From contig NC_073693.1 in NCBI RefSeq assembly GCF_029784155.1, positions 356,453,825 to 356,517,824 on the forward strand: DNA of 64,000 nucleotides. Direction: 5' to 3'. The DNA is from Uranotaenia lowii (Eukaryota; Arthropoda; Insecta; Diptera; Culicidae). Positions 34,079 to 46,380 of the stretch are shown piece by piece. Within the stretch, counting starts at the first letter, position 1. Each line of letters opens with the position of its first letter. Below the pieces are notes generated by a model, which worked only from the letters and a program-made list of their open reading frames with translations, was not told the origin of the DNA and made no database searches. Made by a program: the position numbers and the translations under genes.

Positions 34079-37000
34079 GACAATTTTGACAATTTTGACA
34101 ATTTGGACAATTTTGACAATTTTGACAATTTTGACAATTTTGACAATTTTGACAATTTTGACAATTTTGACAATTTTGACAATTTTGACAATTTTGACAA
34201 TTTTGACAATTTTGGCAATTTTGATAATTAGAACAATTTCGACAATTTTGACAATTTTGACAATTTTGACAATTTTGACAATTTTGACAATTTTGACAAT
34301 TTTGACAATTTTGACAATTTTGACAATTTTGACAATTTTGACAATTTTGACAATTTTGACAATTTTGACAATTTTGACAATTTTGACAATTTTAACAATT
34401 TTGTCAATTTTGTCAATTTTGACAATTTTGACAATTTTGACAATTTTGACAATTTTGACAATTTTGACAATTTTGACAATTTTGACAATTTTGACAATTT
34501 TGACAATTTTGACAATTTTGACAATTTTGACAATTTTGACAATTTTGACAATTTTGACAATTTTGACAGTTTTGACAATTTTGACAATTTTGACAATTTT
34601 GACAATTTTGACAATTTTGACAATTTTGACAATTTTGACAATTTTGACAATTTTGACAATTTCAACAATTTTGACAATTTTGACAATTTTGACAATTTTG
34701 ATAATTTTGACAATTTTTACAATTTTGATCATTTTGACAATTTCGACAATTTTGACAATTTTTACAAATTTGACAATTTGGACAATTTTGTCAATTTTGT
34801 CAATTTTGGCCATTTTGACAATATTGGCAATTTCGACAATTTTGACAATTTTGACAATTTTGACAATTTTGACAATTTTCACAATTTTGACAATTTTCAC
34901 AATTCTGACAATTTTGACAATTTTGACAATTTTGACAATTTTGACAATTTTGACAATTTTGACAAAATTGACAATTTTGACAATTTTGACAATTTTGACA
35001 ATTTTGAAAATTTTGACAATTTTGACAATTTTGACAATTTTGACAATTTTGACAATTTTGACAATTTTGACAATTTTGACAATTTTGACAATTTTGACAA
35101 TTTTGACAATTTTGACAATTTTGACAATTTTGACAATTTTGACAATTTTGACAATTTTGACAATTTTGACAATTTTGACAATTTTGACAATTTTGACAAT
35201 TTTGACAATTTTGACAATTTTGACAATTTTGACAATTTTGACAATTTTGACAATTTTGACAGTTTTGACAATTTTGACAATTTTGACAATTTTGACAATT
35301 TTGACAGTTTTGACAATTTTGACAATTTTGACAATTTTGACAATTTTGACAATTTTGACAATTTTGACAATTTTGACAATTTTGACAATTTTGACAATTT
35401 TGACAATTTTGACAATTTTGACAATTTTGACAATTTTGTTAATTTTGACAATTTTGACAATTTTGACAATTTTGACAATTTTGACAATTTTGACAATTTT
35501 GACAATTTTGACAATTTTTACAATTTTTACAATTTTTACAATTTTTACAATTTTTACAATTTTGACAATTTTGACAATTTTGACAATTTTGACAATTTTG
35601 ACAATTTTGACAATTTTGACAATTTTGACAATTTTGACAATTTTGACAATTTTGACAATTTTGACAATTTTGACAATTTTGACAATTTGACAATTTTGAC
35701 AATTTTGACAATTTTGACAATTTTGACAATTTTGACAATTTTGACAATTTTGACAATTTTGACAATTTTGACAATTTTGAAAATTTCGACAATTTTGACA
35801 ATTTTGACAATTTTGACAATATTGACAATTTTGAAAATTTTGACAATTTTGACAATTTTGACAATTTTGACAATTTTGACAATTTTGACAATTTTGACAA
35901 TTTTGACAATTTTGACAATTTTGACAATTTTGACAATTTTGACAATTTTGACAATTTTGACAATTTTGACAATTTTGACAATTTTGACAATTTTGACAAT
36001 TTTGACAATTTTGACAATTTTGACAATTTTGACAATTTTAACAATTATGACAATTTTGACAATTTTGACAATTTTGACAATTTTGACAATTTTGACAATT
36101 TTGACAATTTTGACAATTTTGACAATTTTGACAATTTTGACAATTTTGACAATTTTGACAATTTTAACAATTTTGATAATTTTGACAATTTTGACAATTT
36201 TGTCAATTTTGACAATTTTGACAATTTTGACAATTTTGTCAATTTAGTCAATTTTGACAATTTTGACAATTTTGACAATTTAGATCATTTTGACAATTTT
36301 GACAATTTTGACAATTTTGATAATTTTGACAATTTTGACAATTTTGTCAATTTTGACAATTTTGACAATTTTGACAATTTTGTCAATTTAGTCAATTTTG
36401 ACAATTTTGACAATTTTGACAATTTAGATCATTTTGACATTTTTGACAATTTTGACAATTTTGACAATTTTGACAATTTTGACAATTTTGACAAATTTGA
36501 CAAATTTGATAATTTTGACAATTTTGACAGTTTTGACAATTTTGACAATATTGACAATTTTGAAAATATCGACAATTTTGACAATATTGACAATTTTGAA
36601 AATATTGACAATTTTGACAATTGTGACAATTTTGACAATTTTGACAATTTTGACAATTTTGACAATTTTGACAATTTTGACAATTTTGACAATTTTGACA
36701 ATTTTGACAATTTTGACAATTTTGACAATTTTGACAATTTTGACAATTTTGACAATTTTGACAATTTTGACAATTTTGACAATTTTGACAATTTTGACAA
36801 TTTTGACAATTTTGACAATTTTGACAATTTTGACAATTTTGACAATTTTGACAATTTTGACAATTTTGACAATTTTGACAATTTTGACAATTTTGACAAT
36901 TTTGACAATTTTGACAATTTTGACAATTTTGACAATTTTGACAATTTTGACAATTTTGACAATTTTAACAATTATGACAATTTTGACAATTTTGACAATT

Positions 37001-37845
37001 TTGACAATTTTGACAATTTTGACAATTTTGACAATTTTGACAATTTTGACAATTTTGACAATTTTGACAATTTTGACAATTTTGACAATTTTGACAATTT
37101 TAACAATTTTGATAATTTTGACAATTTTGACAATTTTGTCAATTTTGACAATTTTGACAATTTTGACAATTTTGTCAATTTAGTCAATTTTGACAATTTT
37201 GACAATTTTGACAATTTAGATCATTTTGACATTTTTGACAATTTTGACAATTTTGACAATTTTGACAATTTTGACAAATTTGACAAATTTGATAATTTTG
37301 ACAATTTTGACAGTTTTGACAATTTTGACAATATTGACAATTTTGAAAATATCGACAATTTTGACAATATTGACAATTTTGAAAATATCGACAATTTTGA
37401 CAATTGTGACAATTTTGAAAATTTTGACAATTTTGACAATTTTGACAATTTTGACAATTTTGACAATTTTGACAATTTTGACAATTTTGACAATTTTGAC
37501 AATTTTGACAATTTTGACAATTTTGACAATTTGAACAATTTTGGTAATTTTGACAATTTTGAAAATTTTGACCATTCTGACAATTTTGACAATTTTGACA
37601 ATTTTGACAATTTTGAATATTTCGACAATTTTGACAATTTTGACAATTTTGACAATTTTGACAATTTTTACAATTTTGACAACTTTGACAATTTTGACAG
37701 TTTTGACAATTTTGACCATTTTGACAATTTTGACAATTTTGACAATATTGACAATTTTGACAATTTTGACAATTTTGACAATTTTGACAATTTTGACAAT
37801 TTTGACAATTTTGGCAATTTTGGAAATTTTGAAAATGCCAATATT
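34079..37845. repeat. 9-bp satellite, TTTTGACAA (complement of the window-start unit)
   Basis: About 415 units of TTTTGACAA, which is the reverse complement of the TTGTCAAAA array at 1-1190, so the two arrays are in opposite orientation. Variant units (TTTTTACAA at 35512-35560, TTTAGATCA, TTTAGTCAA, ATATCGACA) act as markers and reveal higher-order duplications at 36030-37300. A single-base deletion near 35685 shifts the register. All open frames across it are artefacts of 9-bp periodicity. Confidence 0.97.
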
Positions 37846-39078
37846 TAGAAACTGAAATATTTTTCTTAATTCGGACTTAGCTCGTTAATAAGTTTTACAT
37901 ACAAGATAAAAATTCAGTTCACAAGATATTGCAGACTTATCACATATACTGAAAATTAAATTATTTTTCACACAATTCAGTTGAAATTTACAAATGAGAC
38001 ATAAAATTTAAGTTTCTTTTAAAAGTTTTGTTAAACGAAAAGAAAAAAAATGATTTTTTTAAATCATAAATAAGATTTGTATCATGGAATTGATTCTCAA
38101 TGCACAATATTTGCAGATATAGAAATTAATGAAAAAAAATTGCACGAAATACTATATTGCTTGCGTTTTGTGTTCATATTGTATCTAATGTTTCTAAGGG
38201 TCTTATTTCAAATTATTATCTCAAATTTGGTTGTAAGAAACAGATCTTTGTCGCAAAATTTCAATTGCTTACTTTTGCTTTTGAAAATTTGATTTCTGCC
38301 GAAGATTAAAATCTTTCGAATTTCCTCAAGAATTTGGTAGAATGAGCTTATTTCATGTGAGCATAGATTTTTTTTATTGAAAGCATTCTCAAAATATACA
38401 AACTTACAGTATGCTTAAATCAAATAATCAGAATCTACTGACTCTTGAGCAAGTTCAAAAATTTTATCATTCATGAAAGTTGCTTTTATTTGTTAAAAAA
38501 GGCTTCATTATACATATTTCGCTTACAATTTTATAGATAAATGGACAAATTTTCAAAAGTCACTATTTAAAACGAAATCCAATTTATGTAAACTAAGTTA
38601 TAAATGTATAATCTAATAGTACTAAAATTCATGCTTTGTTTGTAGCCAAAATACCATAAACAAAATTTCTGTTGTGGGTATTTTAATTTTCTTGCAACAG
38701 TGACTACGCTTCTAAGTAAGAGACTGTGTATTTGAAATCAAAAAGAGGAATCTGATTTTCATTTTTTAAGTTTAGCTCTACATTTGCGCTTAAAATTTGA
38801 GATCCAATCTTAAAAATAAACTTGCGTCATTTTGGAATTTTCGGGAGAATTCCTTACTTTTATCAGTTCGACGGAAAATATTCCAGAAGTACATTCTATG
38901 CATACATTTTATCGTTTTCAAAGTGCGTCAAAAAATATTCCTAAAATAATGCTCGCTAAACAATGCTCGGTGTGCAATTCAGCCCAATGTCGCTGAAGAC
39001 GACAACGACGAAGCCTCGCTTTTTTGTCTTCGGGAGGGGTGGTGCATCTTCTCTGTCACATTGAAAAACTGGATATGT
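37846..39078. other. AT-rich DNA, no gene recognised
   Basis: Only short frames and A/T runs. A GC-richer patch at 38975-39060 immediately precedes the palindrome. Confidence 0.45.
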
Positions 39079-39908
39079 GTCATTAGACTGAGTCGATTTG
39101 GGGTCATTTTCGAATTTCTCAAACCCTGGGGTCTCAAAAGCTTCGTTTTGGTCCAAAACTCATCCATGATTTTTTGCAGAATTTTTAAGTAACGTTTACA
39201 TGAGTAAATTTGGACTTTTAGGTTTGTATGGGAAAATTGAACATTTTGTACTGAAAAATCAACATCATTTTTGTTTCTTCTGTGCAACCGAACCAGCTGA
39301 TGGTTTTTGTGCCAAATTATAAAATTCCTAAAGAAAATTTTCCGCTGAACAACTTTGTCGAAGACCGTAAATTCGTATCTTATCAGACAAAAAAGTTATT
39401 AGCTGTTCAACAGAGGTATGTCTTTTGGCATTGATAAACAATAAATTCAATAGACACCACTGTTGTGTGCCTTGCGAGGTATTGCATGACTACTTTTCAT
39501 GCAATACTTCGCGGGGCACAAGCAGTGATGTCAATTGAATTTATTGTTTATCAATGCCAAAAGACATACCCCTGTTAAACAGCTAATAACTTTTTCGTCT
39601 AATCAGATACGAATTTACGGTCTTCGACAAAGTTGTTCAGCGGAAAATTTGCTGTAAAAAATTTATAAATTGGCACAAAAAACCATTAGCAGGCTCGGTT
39701 CCACAGAAGAAACAAAAATGATGTTGATTTTTCAGAACAAAATATTCAATTTTCCCATACAAATCTAAAAGTCCAAATTTACTCATGTAAACATTACTTA
39801 ACAATTTTGCAAAAAATCATGGATGAGTTTTGGACCAAAACGAAGCTTTTGAGACCCCAGGGTTTGAGAAATTCGAAAATGACTCCAAATCGACTCAGTC
39901 TAATGTGT
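39079..39908. mobile_element. ~820-bp near-perfect palindrome (foldback element)
   Basis: Two ~410-bp arms face each other around a short loop near 39490-39496. The outer tips are TTAGACTGAGTCGA and its complement (ending about 39903), and the inner tips are ATTGCATGA and TCATGCAAT. Arm identity looks like roughly 90%. The flanks show a 7-bp repeat TGTGTCA on both sides, a possible target duplication. There is no transposase. A single-arm relative lies at 31548. Confidence 0.9.
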
Positions 39909-42097
39909 CATACAAACAATCGAAATAACGCTTCCGAAGCAAAGAACTTCAACCCCCCCCTCCTTTTTTGCAGACTTGCTCCAACTTCGTTTCGAAAAAT
40001 ATGTGTCCCTCACCCCTCAAACGACAACATATGAACAATAAAAATTCCAAATAACTGACTGAATGGAAGCGAGCGAGAAAAACGGTTTCCATTCCCTTCG
40101 TCATACTTCATTACGTTTTTCCTTGAGGAGAGAGGAGTTTCGGAAGCAGGAGCAAGTGGGTTTGGAGTTGAGACCCCCCCCCAGCAGCCCACCACCGGAA
40201 GGAAAGATTGCTTTCAGAAGTTCCCGTAAACTTTCAAACGGTGTGTTACAATGTGGGTGCTGCAGGATGCTTGCTGGTTGCTGGAATAAAAGTGTTGAAA
40301 ATGCCATAAATCAAAATTTCTTCCCCCCTCAGCTTGCACCTTTCTCATCCGGCTCACAGCATTTTTGTTGAATGTCGTCCGGAGCTTCTGGGAAGCAATT
40401 TCAAGTCTTTCTACCCCAATTTTAGACTGTCTCATTGTTGGAGAGAAAATAATTTCAGTTTATTTCGAAAAGAATGATAATTTTCCAAATTTTCTAAGAT
40501 GAATATTACAGTCTGAATGCCAAAATAAATTAAACAATCAGACAACTTTTTGTCTCTCGATAAAATTCTATAAAATTTCTTAAAAAAATTTCAACAAGTT
40601 TGTGACTACTGATAAAAATTTAAATTAAATATTTTTCTCCTTGCATGGCGACCGTTAAAAATTAGTTTAACTAGCTTCATGCAGTTTTATCGAGCTTGTG
40701 ATAAAACTCGATGAAATCAGTTAAAAAGATATTTTTGACGTTCGCCATGTAAGCGAAAAAAAAAAACAATTTTTTCCAGTTCAAAGTCTAGATGATTTTT
40801 TTTCAGGCATTATTTATTGCAAAAAAAACTTTCAATCCCAAGGTTTAGTCAACAAAATAAAAAAAAAAAAATGGTGCAAATAGGGGCACCGCAAAGAATC
40901 CGAAAACCCTCTCACCACATTGTTGACAAGCCTTTTTCAAAAACCCTACCGAAAACCATCAAACCAAACATCGAACTTGTAAATTATGCTCTTTCCTCCT
41001 ACGAATTGTTTCTTCAGATTGGGGCTAAGGGCACCCCCAGAAGCATCCTCTCAAAAATCAACTTTCGCCTTTGAAGTGTGCCTGTGCCTAAAACTAAAAC
41101 CAAACTCCGGAGGAAGTGGGCGAAATAAGAAAAAATATTAACACAAGAACCATGTCCGACAGCCAGTTTCATTTGGAAATAATGTCCGGATCCGGAGGCC
41201 TCTTGTTTGAAACCACACCAGCATGACCACCCTCGTCCCACGACAAAAGTCCAACCGAAGCTTTCGGACGGAAGTTTGAATGGAAAATGAAAACAGCAAC
41301 TGGTCCAACTGGCAAACCCGAGCGAGACCAAAACAATCAACAACAATAACGCCCCGAAAACATCATCCAACAACAGAAAAGTTCAACATCCTTCCCCGGG
41401 TTTCTAGGTTTCTTTTCCGACCGAGGCAGAACTCTTCATTCACTACTTATGGAACTAGAGATCAGATCCTTGGAAAGCGGCGAAAAACGGAACGGAGAGC
41501 GGAATAAAATTTCGGAAATTTAGAATAAAACCAGTCAGCAGCCAGCTCCGGAAAGCTTGGCTGGCACTGATGCTGTTGGTTGGTTTGGAAGGGAAAAGTT
41601 TTATTTTTGTTTCCTGGTTTAATTCCCAAACACGGGAAAATGAACAGCTGGATGCGAGAAGCGAGCAAACATGCAAGCATTAGGGAGGTTCGAAAAATAG
41701 CGGCTAAACACTAATTGAACAAAAATTGAGAAGTAAAAAAATAAAGAACAAACAAACACATCTGCAAAAGCCGCTCACTCACACGCTTCTCAGAATTTCA
41801 AAGTAGAACCATCAGAAGCCACCGGGCATATTGGCAAATGGCAGACAAACAGCTTCCAGCGAACGAAAGTTTATTTATTTCGTGACCAATCTTTAGACCC
41901 TCGGTTGGGCACGCAGAAGACACTCCTTGTCGAATTGGACGAACTTATTTTTTTTTTTTTTCATATAGAAGTTGAGAAAAACTAATTTTGTTTTCCCACT
42001 AAGTTCATTAAAGAGAACTTTTTGTGAAAATTTCTTAGAAATTTTCCAAATGTCAAAATAAACATGAAAATAGCTTTTCATTGATTTGCAAAAAATA
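39909..42097. other. Single-copy-looking DNA with a small element, no gene recognised
   Basis: 39900-41900 has GC-richer stretches and overlapping short frames on both strands, with no recognisable domain. It contains the small GGCGACCGT element at 40641-40753 and poly-A/C runs. Confidence 0.45.
40641..40753. mobile_element. Tiny inverted-repeat element (CATGGCGACCGT termini)
   Basis: The left CATGGCGACCGTTAAAAAT (40644-40662) is matched by the complement of ATTTTTGACGTTCGCCATG (40731-40749). AGTTTTATC and GATAAAACT form a second hairpin inside. Single ends of the same type occur at about 55229-55250, 56316-56336 and 56707-56725. Confidence 0.75.
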
Positions 42098-43739
42098 CGA
42101 GTCAGACTTATGTTATAGTTTTGACCCTTAAACAAAAACGACGAGTCTGTCTTTTGATGTAAAATTTGGTCTAAATAGGAATAAATATACCATCGGGTGT
42201 CTAACTCGTAATATGTTATTTGTTTCACATGCAAGATCACGTGCCTGACTTGTGATTTAATTTATGTGAGCGAAAACGGCTTCAAATTTGATCAACAAAC
42301 AATAACCACGCATCAGATTCGTGTTAAATATTCTCCTTCATATTTCATCTATCACCACGTGTTTGACTCGCGGTGTAGTATTGCTTTCATAAGTAGAAAT
42401 ATAGAATTCTACAAGGTGTAAATAACTTTCAAAACGCTACGAGCCAAGCTCGTGGTTGGCTATGAGAAGTAAGGAAAAGGATTGAAGTTCCCCAGGTAAA
42501 AAGAAATATTTCTATCCTTACAATAATAAAACACTAGCCTAGCTCGAGTTGATAGTTTTGCAAAACTTATCACAGCTATGCGAAAGAAGCAGAAATTAAG
42601 TTATTCCAGATTTGTAAAGACTTGTACCCCGACTAATTTTAGTCTCTTCTCGTGGTTTAGTTTTGGGGTCTAAAGACATAATTACGAGTCTGAATTTTAA
42701 CAAAAAAATTGATCAACGTAGTTCACAATTCGCTCTCGGCTTAACATTCTATTTCATAATCGAAAACCAAGACGAAATGCAACGGCAAAATATTTCACAA
42801 CAACGATTCAGACTCATAGTGGAGAATTCCAAGTTAAATAAGGAAACAAAACTTAGTTTCCCCGGGTTTTGGAGTATTGGTGTCATAGCGAAAATCACGA
42901 GTCTGGTTAGATGCAAAAAGTTTGGAAGCAAGCAAAATCATGTGTCTAGCTTGTGATAAAGAAAAAATCACAACCTAAGTCAAACTCTTGTGAAAGAACT
43001 AAAAAATTAAATAAGAAAGGAACAGAAAAAAGTTTTCTTTTTCTTTCCTAAAATTCCTAATTCTAACCTTTGAACAACAATTTTGAATCAAATTCGAGAA
43101 AAAATTATGTTTGTATTTCAAATATGCCCAACTAAACTAGTTCCTAACTCTTAGAGATTAATTTGTTCTGAAAGGCATAGACCACGAGTCAGATTCGTGG
43201 TTAAAATTCTATTTACAGGCAAAAGCCGGTTCATAGTGAAAAAAAAGAAAATGAACTGAACATCAATTCATACTCTTAGTGAAGAATTTGATAAACAAGT
43301 GAGAACTACGTGTCTCACTCGTTACGGATTTTTTTTGTAATAAAAATAATCACTGCAAAAATTTTTTTAAAAAATCCACTGTAACAAGTCAGAAGCGTAT
43401 TGAAGAATTTCAACTTAAGTAAAAAAAGAGTCAAGTTTTCCTTAGTTTTCAATGGTTTATAACTCATCGATAAAAAACACAATACTATCTCTTTGAAATG
43501 TTTTTGTGGCAAAAACTTGAAAACTTCCTTAACTTTTATCGAATCCTGAAAGGTTTTCTAAAATACAAAAAAATAAACGTCTTTAAACCAGTTTGATATG
43601 GCCTTGCCAGGCTCGTGGTGTACGTATTTTCAAATTTTTAATGTTTTATGTCAATATAAATTTTGAATTGCTAAGTTTAGATCGGAAAAATTAGATAAGA
43701 TTAGTAAGGTTAATTGATTTTTCTCAAGTAATTTGTAAA

Positions 43740-43877
43740 AAAAACCCAAATTTTCATAAATTTTCAATGAAACTTAAGGAAATAGCGTCACAAAAAAACC
43801 ATCACAGATTTTTCTGGTAGAATCACAGAAAGTCAGATTATTTTTTCGCAAAAACACAGATTTTTTTCGGCAACCTT
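43740..43877. mobile_element. Single-end copy of the TTGCCGAAAAA/TCTGTG family
   Basis: AGCGTCACAAAAAAACCATC, ATCACAGAAAGTCAGATT and ACACAGATTTTTTTCGGCAA match the right end of 10349-10732. The other end is absent. It lies within the palindromic-box field. Confidence 0.65.
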
Positions 43878-44159
43878 GGTCATGAGCGGAAATCTCGAGT
43901 GTGACTTGTGGTATAATTTTGTGTTTTCATTCAGAACGACGTCAGACTGACACCTAATGCTAAATTAAGTTCACACGTGAATTCCATGAGTCTGACTCGT
44001 GTTAAATTTTCTCTTTTACATTAAGTACACTTATTAATTTAACTTCTCCACACAACTGGCTGATATCTTTATTTTTTGCTGTCTTTAGCAAAAAATAACG
44101 AATCTGACTCTTATAGCGATTATAGCGAGTTTGACTCGGACTCTGAATATTCTCTTCTA

Positions 44160-46380
44160 CAGTGAGCGAAATAAGAATAGCACCACTATGTGTTTTGCTT
44201 GTTAAAATATGAATGATTGAAAATTACGAAAATTTTCTTCCACAGATTGTTCTAAATTGCTTAACGGATAAATCAAGCATAGGTTCACTTTTTTCGGACG
44301 TAGCAATTGGCGTTGAGGACCAAAAATGTGAAAAAAGGGTGCGAAATAAAAATAGAACCACTTGAGTTTTTCCAACAAAAACAAGATTAGTTTTAAAAAT
44401 TTACTGTGTAAAAGTGAATAATAATGGGTCTACGAGTTATTTGAATAGATAACTTCATTTTAAGAGTTTTCCAGAATTCCAAAGGTTTTCAAAGGTTTTA
44501 AAATGGAGGTTTTAAGAAATGCTCCTCTAGCGTTAAGGAATTAGATATTTGAGCTATAAAACTTTATCAAACTGCTTGATTTCTTCATTAACATTCATAA
44601 AGATGATGCAAAATGATGAAACATAGATTTGAGGCTGAGTTTGAATCCAAAAAGCAGGTTAGAATTCATAAATACTAATGTTTTTTAATAATCAAACACT
44701 ATTCTCTAGTTTTAAGTCATAGATGGCAGCACTATCTTGCCATTAAACCAAATTCATGCCCATTTTCGAATATCTGGGATTAATTAGGGTGTGCTGGACG
44801 ATTTTGGTCAAGAAATAAATACATGTCCGTGTGAACGCTTTGGAAATTCTAAGATCACTAAATCCAAAAAAAAAATAGAATTGCATCAAGGTCACTAAAA
44901 GTGAATTTTTTGGACCGATTATCAGAATAAAGTTATACTTTGGGATGCAGCTTGATGGACCAGACGGCTAGCAGTATTATTGGTATGATTTGCAATTGAA
45001 TTGGAAGTTGAGATAAGCAGGAATTTTGGCGGTTGTACATTTTTGTGCTGGTGATTCTTTCCCGATCAGGAGGGAAAAACTAAATTATATCAAGATGATA
45101 TATTTTGATACTAATATTTTTCCTATCTAAATGAGTTATTATTCAGTACTCGTAGGATGTTAAAATATCTCAAATTATATCAAAAAATCCATGCGATCAT
45201 AGCTAAATTATATCAATTTTAGATAGGCTCCTTACAAGATTATATCTCGTTCAGATAGCATAGTTTGATATTGGGCAGAACAAAACCTATCAAAATTATA
45301 ACTTATCTAGATATGAGTGCTTCGAGAAAATTTTCTAGTGGAATGTCAATAAACCAAATTATTTGCTAAAACCAGGCCCCATTTTTGGTTTCCTAAAACT
45401 TGGATTCAATTTTATGGATCTGTTGAGCGAAACTCATTGATGCACGGTTTGGGCCGTTGACTTCGATGTCCGTGTTTCATGAAAAGTTGCACGTATATCA
45501 AAATATGATATAATCATTTTATTTTAGGACAATCCGAAAAAAATCTTTATCATTGAAAATGAGCTCAACCCCATTCAAGTCTGTCAATCAGAATAAGATA
45601 TAATTCAGATTGGAGAAACTTAAAATCGAAAATTTAGAGTACTTCATTATAATTGATTCAGATGTAAATATCTTGGTGAGATACGTTTGAGTTATTATTT
45701 TGATATGCTCTCCTGATCGGGTTTGCAAATCCGGAAAAACTTTCTGCAGCGTGAACTTCCACAAAACTGTAATGGGAAAATACCTCAAAATGATGAATAT
45801 GGGCCAAAATAAACCTGGAAAATCAATATACAGACAAAATTTAGTGTAAACTGCAAGATAGTGCTGCCATCTACGACTTAAAACTGGAAAAAAGTGTGGT
45901 TTACTGAACAAAATCAAAGTTTTTGATTTCCAACCTATTTTTTCTGATTAAAAATTAATCCCGAATGTTTGTTTCATCATTTCACTTCATTTTAATGAAG
46001 AAAGTTAGTAATTTGATGAAGAATTACAGCTCAAATATTTAATTCCATAACGCTAGAGGAGCATCTCTTAAAACCCCCATTTTAAAATATTTGAAATTCT
46101 TTGGAATTCTGGAAAACTCCTTAAATGCAGTTATCTATTCAAATAACTCGTAGAATCATAATTATTCACTTTTACACAGTAAATTTTTGAAAATTATCTT
46201 GTTTTGTTAGAAAAACTCAAGTGGTTCTATTCTTATTTCGCACCCCTTTTTCACATTTTTGGTCCTCTACGCCAATTGCTACGTCCAAAAAAAGTAAACT
46301 TATGCTTGATTTGTCCGTTAAGCAAATCAGAACAATCTGTGGAAGAAAATTTTCGTGTGCTATTCTTATTTCGCTCACTG
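44160..46380. mobile_element. TA-flanked element with ~600-bp inverted repeats (Tc1/mariner-like ends)
   Basis: The left end CAGTGAGCGAAATAAGAAT is matched exactly by the complement of the right end, and the inversion continues to about 44760 and 45840. Directly outside are TA (44158-44159) and TA (46381-46382). A TA duplication and CAGT-type ends fit the Tc1/mariner superfamily. The 2221-bp element has no transposase frame, and its centre is occupied by another element (45061-45721). It splits the palindromic-box field, whose boxes continue on both sides. Confidence 0.85.
45061..45721. mobile_element. Nested inverted-repeat element (CCCGATCAGGAG termini)
   Basis: CCCGATCAGGAGGG and the complement of the right end, CCCGATCAGGAGAG, define the ends. 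TTT lies outside on both sides. The interior carries repeated TTATATCA/TGATATAA-type subterminal motifs and no coding frame. It sits in the centre of the 44160-46380 element. Confidence 0.72.

Noticed and set aside
34076..37855. Long open frames over the TTTTGACAA array
   Set aside because: Same periodicity artefact. Frames change abruptly at single-base register shifts (for example near 35685), with no codon preference.
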